Positions 19,438 through 26,695 of a stretch of DNA of 26,695 bases are shown piece after piece. The DNA lies in assembly GCA_003550305.1 (NCBI GenBank), contig QKYT01000140.1, positions 53,477-80,171 on the forward strand, given 5' to 3'. This DNA comes from Glomus cerebriforme (Eukaryota; Glomeromycota; Glomeromycetes; Glomerales; Glomeraceae). The position numbers and the translations under genes are program-made. The notes beneath the pieces are model-generated. The model searched no databases and was not told the origin of the DNA. It was given only the letters and a program-made list of their open reading frames with translations. Numbering within the stretch: position 1 is the first letter of the stretch; each line of letters begins with the position of its first letter.

Positions 19438-20877
19438 TTATTTTTTTACTACTTGAAATACTTCATAATCTTCCAAAATATTTTCAACAGAACTATTTAA
19501 AACACTATTTATGTTTGAATATGTACAATTACTATGACATTTTATACTATTATTTCTTATAATTAAATCCCATCCAGATCCAAAAGCTGGACCATAATTT
19601 GGATCATAACATACTGCATAATTTTTGTTGTTTTGATTAACTCTTATTATAACTGCTGAATTAATCTCTTCCTTTTTTGTAAAAGTGAATAAGAAACTAT
19701 CTGGTGTAGATTGCCAACTTCCATTTTCATTTACATAAGTATTATAACATTGCCAACTTAATGGATTATAACCTCCAATTAACTGACCATTTTCTTTTAA
19801 TTTTGATATCATGATGGTTGAACCTTTATTATCGCATAATTTATGAAATTTTGCAGCTTCAAATCCATCTTTACTGGCTTGATAGAGTTGTTTAAATAAG
19901 TAAGGAGTATTTTTAGTATTATAAAAAGACTTTTCCTTTTTATCGATCCAGCTTGCAATTATTGATAAATTGTTTCTATCAATAAGAACAGAATTAAAAA
20001 GTAAATTTTGTCTTAAAGGCAAAATTACATTAATTGGTGGTGTATCAGGATCACAATAATATCCAATAACATCTTTATAAAGTTGTTTTGGAAATATTGA
20101 TTCAAACGGACTAATCTTTCGCCAAAAAAGTTTTGCAGGAATTTGAAACCATCTAATATGTGGAATTAAATCATGAAGAATCTTTTCCAATTCCTCAAAA
20201 TTACTTGTCATCCATTGAGATAAATTATCAATATTATGTTGAGTTGACATTCTTTTAAGAGCCCATTTAAGTATGAATTCCCAAATTTCAATTTCTTCAA
20301 TTCCAAGCTCATCCCTTTTTAAGAATAGAAGAATAAGATCTTGATCCAATGAAGCAAATTTTGAAGATTCAAAAAGTATTTTAGGATTTTCACAAATAAC
20401 ATCTAAACAAAATTTACGTAAATTTTCATAGCCCTCATATCGAAATACAATTTGAAGAATGTCAACAGGATCATTTCTTAAATATTCTGCTTGATTATCA
20501 ATTAAATAAGTTTGAATATAATCCTTTAATTTTTGAAGATTCAATTCATCACTTGCAATTAAAAGTTTTAACACTTGTGCACCATTTTGTTTATCAAAAT
20601 TAATGATTCCGGTATAGAGATATTTTAAAATTATTTCAATAGTTTCTGGGGAAATATTTGGCTTTTTGAAAATAATAATCCCATTTTCTTTTTTTGCCCA
20701 TTCTTTTGATAATGCAGTTTTAAAATATGTTGACCTAGCACTTAAAATTAATGAATGTGCAAAGAATTCTTTCATATTTTGACCTTCTCCGGCTTGAATA
20801 ATTAAATCGTAATTATCTCCAGTAGAAAAAAGATGACCTAGGTCTTTTGATAAATCCGATAAAAAGTTTTCCGCCAT
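19438..20877 (-). CDS. BTB-BACK-TLDc domain protein
   Basis: An intact single-exon gene encodes 479 residues. The BTB/POZ domain covers about 10-125: YDLIIQAGEG, then FFAHSLILSARSTYFKTAL (38-56), the core of the fold, and LKYLYTG (84-90). A BACK-like helical domain follows (about 130-240, with LFLKRDEL and WEFILKWA). The C-terminal TLDc domain covers about 300-478, with SKDGF (335-339), LIGGYNPLSW (366-375), SFLFTF (394-399), GPAFGSGWDL (429-438) and the ending YEVFQV. BTB-BACK proteins are usually substrate adaptors of Cullin-3 ubiquitin ligases. TLDc is a domain of oxidation-resistance proteins, some of which bind the V-ATPase. The substrate cannot be told. Such proteins form a large family in Glomeromycotina. 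The gene keeps CpG and an undamaged frame directly beside the CpG-free block, so it is probably active. Confidence 0.93.
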   Translation of the reverse strand: MAENFLSDLSKDLGHLFSTGDNYDLIIQAGEGQNMKEFFAHSLILSARSTYFKTALSKEWAKKENGIIIFKKPNISPETIEIILKYLYTGIINFDKQNGAQVLKLLIASDELNLQKLKDYIQTYLIDNQAEYLRNDPVDILQIVFRYEGYENLRKFCLDVICENPKILFESSKFASLDQDLILLFLKRDELGIEEIEIWEFILKWALKRMSTQHNIDNLSQWMTSNFEELEKILHDLIPHIRWFQIPAKLFWRKISPFESIFPKQLYKDVIGYYCDPDTPPINVILPLRQNLLFNSVLIDRNNLSIIASWIDKKEKSFYNTKNTPYLFKQLYQASKDGFEAAKFHKLCDNKGSTIMISKLKENGQLIGGYNPLSWQCYNTYVNENGSWQSTPDSFLFTFTKKEEINSAVIIRVNQNNKNYAVCYDPNYGPAFGSGWDLIIRNNSIKCHSNCTYSNINSVLNSSVENILEDYEVFQVVKK

Positions 20878-21002
20878 AGTTCGTACAATGTTATCAAAAA
20901 AAAAAAAAAAAGGAGAGAAACAAAATAAAGTTTGATTGAATGCTAATTTTGTATTTAAATAAAAATTCCGGAGTATTTAATTCCGAATGAGATAAGTTGC
21001 AA

Positions 21003-21217
21003 GTCATGTGATATGATCAATATAGCAGCTGCTGTCGTATCGTAAATCATTAACTGTTAGCAATATCATTGTATTGCTTATTGCTTCAAGACCTAGATTT
21101 TGTATACATTGTAATAACATTTTTATGTTAAATACTTTCAGTAATATAAAATATAATATAATCAAGGGTTAGTCGATTAAGAATTTAATTAGTATTAGGT
21201 CATGTCACTCATGTGAT
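21003..21217. promoter_or_regulatory. Two CATGTGAT motifs upstream of the BTB-TLDc gene
   Basis: GTCATGTGAT (21003-21012) and CTCATGTGAT (21208-21217) read ATCACATGAC and ATCACATGAG on the gene's strand. They match the RTCACRTG form of bHLH-type sites and lie 126 and 331 nt before the ATG at 20877. Function is inferred. Confidence 0.35.
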
Positions 21218-21721
21218 CCTGATAATTTTGGTCAATATTGTAATTTTACAAATTTTACACGAAAATGTTCTTAATAGAGAAGAGTTATCTCCAAGATTTA
21301 TTATTTGCAACTTCTATTGAACATATATTCTCTGAACTTTAATTTTTTTTTTTAAAAGAAATATATCACATAATTAACATTTTTAAACATAAATATTGAA
21401 ATATTATAACGATAATAAAATGCTTAGATTGTTTTTTGAAAAGAAAAATTATATATAAATATATATAAAATAATATAATAAATTATTCTTTAATGAATTT
21501 TTTTTAAAAAAAAAATTAAAAAAAAAAATTTACAAATTTGTTTGATTGTGGATAATTTCGATAGATATATATATATATATACTATAGACTATAGTAGTAT
21601 TAAGTGTTTATGGAAAAAAATCTTACAAAAAAAAAGGAAGAATAAAAAATGAAAATTATTATAATAAAGGAAAAATGCGTTAGTGTGTTAAAAAAATATG
21701 TCAAATTTGATGAATGCGAAG

Positions 21722-21750
21722 TTGACGATGTAAGAAATATACATCGTTAA
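21722..21750. other. Hairpin in the likely 3' region of the short BTB gene
   Basis: ACGATGTA (21725-21732) and TACATCGT (21740-21747) pair perfectly around a 7-base loop, and outer bases add two more pairs. It lies 54-82 nt after the stop codon, so it may be part of the 3' UTR and serve in RNA stability or 3' end formation. Confidence 0.5.
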
Positions 21751-21803
21751 AAAATGTTTATAAATCGATATTAAATAAATCTATAATGAAATTTACGAAA
21801 AAT

Positions 21804-22340
21804 TTAACGAATACATTCTTCTTCATCCTCATCATCAACCATCATTTCTTCATCCTTTGAATTTTTTTCAACCTCATTTTGATAATAAGTAAGACAAATA
21901 GCATGTGCTTCAATTCCCAAACCGAGGGATTCAATATTTTGCCAAACTCCAAAATAATTTTCCAAAGTAAAAGTTTCATACCACTTATCAGCATCACCAT
22001 CATATAAATATTGTAGGATAGGTTCAAAAGTATTAGGAGAAGGTAAAGTAATTGTAATTATATCACCAGAAGTAACATTTTGTAAAGCTTCTTGAAAGAA
22101 AACGGACTGTAAAACGAGATATTCTTCATGAATCCAAAATGGTTTATCAATTCCTTCAACATAAAGTTCGGCGAAAGCTGTTGATTTATCACCATAGTAT
22201 CTTGGACCTAACTGATGAAGTTTTTCAAGAATATAAGTTGATGGAATTCCTTCAATAGCAGTAAAATGACGAGGTTTACAAGGTGATTGTGGTTGATTTT
22301 CATTGATATGTTCATCACAAATTGGTGCTGAGGCATGCAT
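21804..22340 (-). CDS. Short BTB/POZ-domain protein with acidic tail
   Basis: An intact single-exon gene encodes 178 residues. Residues about 50-155 fit a divergent BTB/POZ fold: FAELYVEG (56-63), then FWIHEEYLVLQSVFFQEAL (68-86), which matches the HKxxLxxxSxxFxxxL core. ITLPSPNTFEPILQYLYDGD (97-116) matches the strand plus the LxYLYTG helix, and a helical end follows (VWQNIESLGL). BTB domains dimerise and often recruit Cullin-3. No second domain such as BACK or TLDc follows. The N-terminus (1-45) has several prolines and cysteines, and the tail (161-176) is acidic (KDEEMMVDDEDEEE). The protein is shorter and more divergent than the neighbouring BTB-TLDc protein and shows no sign of recent duplication from it. 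It is unlike a broken gene, since the frame is clean. Confidence 0.85.
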   Translation of the reverse strand: MHASAPICDEHINENQPQSPCKPRHFTAIEGIPSTYILEKLHQLGPRYYGDKSTAFAELYVEGIDKPFWIHEEYLVLQSVFFQEALQNVTSGDIITITLPSPNTFEPILQYLYDGDADKWYETFTLENYFGVWQNIESLGLGIEAHAICLTYYQNEVEKNSKDEEMMVDDEDEEECIR

Positions 22341-22620
22341 TTTGATTAAATTTCAAATGTGGGTATGATAAGGGTTTCTTTTTTTGGTTTCAAAGAAAAT
22401 TAAAGAAATTTTATTTTTTTAAATTTTGAAGTTTCAAATTTTTAGACCGAGGTTATTATTTCTTTCTTTTTTCTTTTTCAAGAAATGTTTTTTTGTTTAT
22501 ATTATTATTTTTATTTTTTTTTTTGTTGAAAGGATGGCCAAAATCCATCGTTTTTATGCAATTTTCAGTATTAATAATTTTACATGTATTCGATAACAAG
22601 TAAAGAAAAAAAAATGATTA

Positions 22621-22656
22621 TCGATTGGACAATCGAATGTTCTATTGAATAGTGTT
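22621..22656. repeat. Two adjacent short palindromes
   Basis: TCGATTG-GA-CAATCGA (22621-22636) is a perfect 7-bp inverted repeat. It is followed within a few bases by CTATT-G-AATAG. They lie about 280 nt upstream of the short BTB gene and could be protein-binding sites. Confidence 0.45.
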
Positions 22657-23053
22657 TAAATTGAACAATGTAACTATAATGGGTCAAACTTGGAGATGAC
22701 TAGAATTTATTTTTATAAGATTGTAAATCCGAACAATATATTTATACGATAATGAACTTCATTGTTTTTAAATTAACCACTATGACTATATAAATTACGT
22801 ATAAGTGTTACAACTAAGTGTTACCAAAGTATCACAAGTGTAACATATAGAACATATAGAAAATCGTTTTTTTTTAATGTAAAAAGAGAATATTAAAAAA
22901 AAAAAAAACCGGGTCATTGAAATCATAAATTTAAAGTACTTTAATGTATTCATGTATGAATTACAATGAATTTTCATGGGACTGACATTTGATGATCTTT
23001 TGCGATTGATATACAGTGATAACCTGAAAATTGATGTATCAAAAGAAAGAAAA

Positions 23054-23081
23054 AAAAATGTTTCGAAATTCGAACATTTTT
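23054..23081. repeat. Hairpin with 13-bp arms
   Basis: AAAAATGTTTCGAA (23054-23067) pairs with TTCGAACATTTTT (23069-23081) with one bulged base. The outer A/T pairs and the central TTCGAA give a terminator-like or foldback structure; no gene adjoins it. Confidence 0.55.
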
Positions 23082-23799
23082 AATCATTATGCCAGTTTGT
23101 TTCATATAATAATTAAAATTTTCTTAAAAAGAAAAGGAATTTTAATATTTTTAATTTTAATATAATGGAATTTAATATAATCATTATGATCATTATATTC
23201 TAATATTTTCCAATATAGAAAGATGGCATCATTAAAAACTTCTATTGTTGAAATTAAAAGCCACAAATAATATTCATAGGAAAATTATTACTTAATTTGA
23301 TTTTCAAATTAGCCACAGTTTTTTCCAAATGCATAATTATACTTCTTTTAAAAGAGTGAAATGATACACACATTTCAAGGTTCATTCATAAAAAAAAAAG
23401 TAAAATCGAAAAATTTGAACCTATTTAGATCATATGTGACGCAAATAACGAATAAGGAACAATTGTTTTGCCACGCACATTAATATAAATACCATGAAGT
23501 AAATCTTTACCAAAATTATGTAATTTTTTATGCAACATGGCGTTAAAAATCCATTTTACATTGTATTAACGTACAGTATTATTACCGAAATTAAAATAAA
23601 ATTTTAATATGACATTGTTCTTCATATAATGAAAATTTATAATCTCTTTCTTTAGAATCTGCGCCACTCTCCTTAAATTTTCTTCAAATGAGAATGAATG
23701 AGTGGCGTTATATATATGAATTTCTTTTTTCACGAATTTCAATAGAGTTTAGATCTACAAATATTTTTTACAATTGAAGAAAATTAAAAACGATTTAAG

Positions 23800-23916
23800 A
23801 TGAAATTTTTCCAAAAGCTAAAAACAAATCTTGTAAATAATCCAAATAATCATGTAAATAATAAATCTTACGTAAATACCAAGAAAGTCAAAGAAAAGAA
23901 TTATATACTAAATTAG
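23800..23916 (+). CDS. Short open frame of 38 codons, doubtful
   Basis: ATG at 23800 opens a 38-residue Lys/Asn-rich frame starting MKFFQKLKTN. A TTATATATAT element at 23709-23718 lies about 85 nt upstream, a spacing like that of real genes in the window, and GC-richer DNA precedes it. No domain is visible and the composition follows the local A-richness. It may be a small peptide gene, the first exon of a larger gene, or chance. Confidence 0.15.
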   Translation: MKFFQKLKTNLVNNPNNHVNNKSYVNTKKVKEKNYILN

Positions 23917-24934
23917 AGCGCGATTCGTTAAAGTTTATCATTACAAACTTGCAGTTCGGCTCTTCCATTCCTTAAATTATGTCTTGTTCTCTTTTTCAAT
24001 CAAATTTTAAAAAGACGCGATTTCCCTGCAGACTTTCGCTACGCAGTTTTGTTTCTTTAAGTATGCTTCAATCACTTTGAAAATGTTTTGTTTTCCTTAA
24101 ATTATTTTCTTGTGTAAAAAAAACTTTGCGGGTACACAATTCTTCTTTTACATACGGAATCTCATTGTTAAATATATTCGCGTAGGTATCTTGAGATAAT
24201 TTATCCTCTTTAAGTAATTTTCTTTTTATTCTTGTTATCTTTATTTTTACTTTGTTTGTAAAACAATTTCTCGATACATTTCATTCATTTTGTATACTTT
24301 TGGTATAGAATCTTTTTTTTAAAAGTTCATTATACGCGTATCCCGACGTATACAGATCATTTGACAATCAAGAAGATCTTTTTTACTGTAAGCACTGAGG
24401 GTAGTAAATAAATAAATAAAAATAAAGGTTTCTTTTGTTCTCTTTTTCCAATTATGCAATTAATTAATATTTTACGTGTGAAAATTTTTTTAAAGTTGCT
24501 TCCTATAAAAATCAGATCTCATAAGTTTTCTTTTGCATATATGATTAATAATAATATCGAATAACATCAAACATTGACAAATCATCATCATTATTTTTAA
24601 AAAATGTTTAATGAAAAAAAAAATATTTTTTTTTTTTTTTTTCATTGAAAAAAAGTCATTGATGTGTGATTAAAAAAAAATATTATTATTTCGAATCTAA
24701 GTTTTTTAACTCCCTTTTTTTTTACTTTATTCTATATTTATGGAAAGGTAATTTTTTCATTTAGAAAAAGGGTTTAACTCTTTTTATAAAATATTAAAAA
24801 AGTATTTAAATAATCTTTTAGGATTATCGATTATCATAATAAATTTAATGATGGCATGATTTTTTATTGTTATCGAATAATAATATCATAATTAAGTAAC
24901 ACTTGTTTCGATTAAGAGATTTAAATTTATCTAT

Positions 24935-25246
24935 ATTAGAATAAATTAAAGATTTAATATTTCTTTGAAAGTATAAGATTGAATTACGATCTAATCTTTT
25001 GTTTCAAAATATAAATAAATAAATTTTATATAATATTTTATTTCGAACCTTAACTTTAATCAAACTTTTATTTTAAATTTACATTTTTGAAATGATTTTT
25101 GAATAGTAATATAAAAAATATATATTAGAATATAAAAGGTATTATATTTCTTTGAAAGTATAAGATTAAATCGCGATATAATCTTAATATAAATAAATAA
25201 TTATATCCTTAACCTTAAACTTTTATTTTAAATTTACATTTTTGAA
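24935..25246 (+). repeat. Diverged direct duplication with a conserved hairpin
   Basis: Copies at about 24935-25092 and 25124-25246 share TTTCTTTGAAAGTATAAGAT, ATATAAATAAATAA, CCTTAA and a block ending TTTACATTTTTGAA, in order. The offset at the start is 187 bases. Each copy keeps the stem AAGATT...AATCTT although the loop differs (GAATTACGATCT versus AAATCGCGATAT). Confidence 0.7.
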
Positions 25247-26093
25247 TTTCAATGAATAATACAAAAATAAACTTTTGATTTTGGGTATTTTTTGATAAAT
25301 AATGGTTCCTTTAATATAAAAATGTATTATATACAGTATATGGACCGAGATTCTCCTTCGATATCATAAATTATCATTGCAAAGTTTGTACTTCGTACAC
25401 GTCCAAATATATAAATTTTTTTTTTTATCCAATCAGAATAAAATTTTCCAATTTAAAATTTGAATTAACTTAATTCGGGTCACAGATTCTTACAATTTTT
25501 ACTATTTAACGAAAGTTAGTGTTATTGTTTACATTTTTCCAATAAAACATAAAAAAATATTGTTTCACAATATTACATTTAATTATTTTAATTGGTTGTT
25601 TTTTTTTTTTTAAAAAAAAAAAAAGTTTCCCCCGCTTCCCGCCAAAAATTTAAAATTTCTTTTTTTTTCAACTTGTTAATATTTGTTAATTACATTAACA
25701 TCAATTCGGAGGATTAAAATAAACAATATTAATAATAAATAATAATTATTAATATATGAAAATTAATCCGCTGTATTACAAAAAAAAAAAAAATGATGGT
25801 AGTTTGAATAGACTTATAGATTCGGAGAATGATAGCTGATAGGATATAAAATGTATGTAATGTGCGGGTGTGTTTTTTTATTTAAAGAAAACAAAAAAAA
25901 AATAAATGCTATTAGTTTACTATTTGAAACAACTTTTGAAACGACCATGTCATGAGAACGAAAAAAAACGTTGTAAAACATGAATTTTATTCACATGGAA
26001 TCATGATTAAATTTCTCTCGAAGACGATGTACTGTACTTTAAATTAAAAGTAATTTTTGATTTGTTAATTATTGTATCACCAGATTATTATGA

Positions 26094-26141
26094 ATTATTA
26101 TTATTATTATTTATTATTTATTATTATTATTATTATTATTA
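26094..26141 (+). repeat. TTA/ATT microsatellite
   Basis: About 48 bases of ATT repeats with two single-base slips (TTTATTATTTATT). It lies in intergenic DNA and is likely to vary in length between isolates. Confidence 0.85.
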
Positions 26142-26695
26142 CCGATTTATAGTAAAGATTTTGTCAAATGATCCAATTTTCCTTTAAAAGAAAAAAAATT
26201 TTTTTATATCATCGAGCAGAAAAACATTAAAACATTTCTGCGAATAATGTATTTGAATTTGTACGTATAAACGTGTAAATTACAAAAATTACAAATTAAA
26301 AGCATATTAAAGATAAAAAATAAATTATTGGTTCGTTTGATTTTAATTTTTTTAAATTATTTTGTTTCAAAATAAAGTTATCAATAATCATGTACGTGTA
26401 TACAAAAAACTTTATAATATGTACCAATAAATTTTCATTTTTATGTGCTCAGTGCAACATTTGATAAGGTAGGGTCCAATGTTCAATTGATGTATATTAA
26501 ATTGCTGCTAAAAAAAAAAACAGATTTCATGTGATCAGATATGCGCAGTAAGGACGAGACGACAAATATTATCATTTATCAAATTTTTAAAAAACAATTA
26601 ACACGAAAACAAGAAGCTGAAGAAAATATTGATTTTTGAGATTATTATTGTATTTTTTTTTAAAAAAAATAATTTTTTTCATTTTTTTTTTTTTT

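Larger units (their letters stand above)
20878..21803. other. Intergenic region between the two BTB genes
   Basis: No gene was seen. A weak TATA-like ATTTAAATAC lies at 20951-20960, about 74-83 nt before the BTB-TLDc ATG, and CATGTGAT motifs occur at 21003-21012 and 21208-21217. A TA repeat sits at about 21563-21581. A hairpin at 21722-21750 lies downstream of the short BTB gene. Confidence 0.55.
22341..26695. other. Intergenic region with no well-supported gene
   Basis: No protein with a recognisable domain is encoded. The stretch contains small hairpins (22621-22636, 23054-23081), a diverged duplication (24935-25246), a TTA microsatellite (26094-26141), long A/T runs and one short open frame at 23800-23916. 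The final 15 or so bases are nearly pure T. Confidence 0.6.

Noticed and set aside
22795..22977. 60-codon minus-strand frame
   Set aside because: Has an ATG but is dominated by poly-F/K from A/T runs; no domain.
1..26695. tRNA, rRNA, CRISPR or bacterial-style operon signals
   Set aside because: No GGTTCRA-type tRNA box with a matching cloverleaf, no rRNA-like stretch, no regularly spaced repeats; the introns and promoters are eukaryotic.

Overview
The window reads as nuclear DNA of a fungus, most likely an arbuscular mycorrhizal fungus of the Glomeromycotina (Rhizophagus/Glomus type). This is inferred from very AT-rich DNA (C+G is scarce outside coding exons), short GT-AG introns of 60-95 nt in the genes, and two gene types known to be greatly expanded in that group: a protein kinase-like domain fused to Sel1 repeats, and a BTB-BACK-TLDc protein. 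No rRNA, tRNA or CRISPR was seen.

Layout. 1-2940 is a gene-free, AT-rich stretch of repeat fossils (a diverged direct duplication, palindromes, short tandem repeats) with 11 scattered single-base Ns. 2941-3317 may hold a small three-exon gene of unknown function. 3515-4104 is a three-exon gene for a 135-residue secreted or membrane-anchored fragment resembling a multicopper oxidase that has lost copper ligands. 6231-7295 encodes a six-helix membrane protein with a cysteine-rich outer domain. 8587-10832 is a four-exon gene for a 670-residue Sel1-repeat kinase-like protein whose DFG motif reads NFG. 11249-12740 carries coding-like remnants that I could not resolve. 12741-19437 is an extremely AT-rich block almost free of CpG; inside it, at about 15940-16640 on the minus strand, lies a decayed DDE integrase. 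19438-20877 is an intact BTB-BACK-TLDc gene and 21804-22340 a short BTB protein with an acidic tail. 22341-26695 is intergenic, with hairpins, a 187-bp-offset duplication and a TTA microsatellite.

Every gene I can support lies on the minus strand, and each has its own upstream region, so these are separate transcription units and not an operon. Several have a TATA-like element about 55-105 nt before the ATG. A palindromic motif of the form TCA(C/T)GTGA recurs in the gene-flanking regions. Functionally the genes point to signalling and protein-degradation adaptors (Sel1 kinase-like, two BTB proteins) and to surface or secreted proteins (membrane protein, multicopper-oxidase fragment). The best candidates for something undescribed are the shortened multicopper-oxidase-like gene, the membrane protein with a potassium-channel beta-subunit-like signature, and the NFG pseudokinase.
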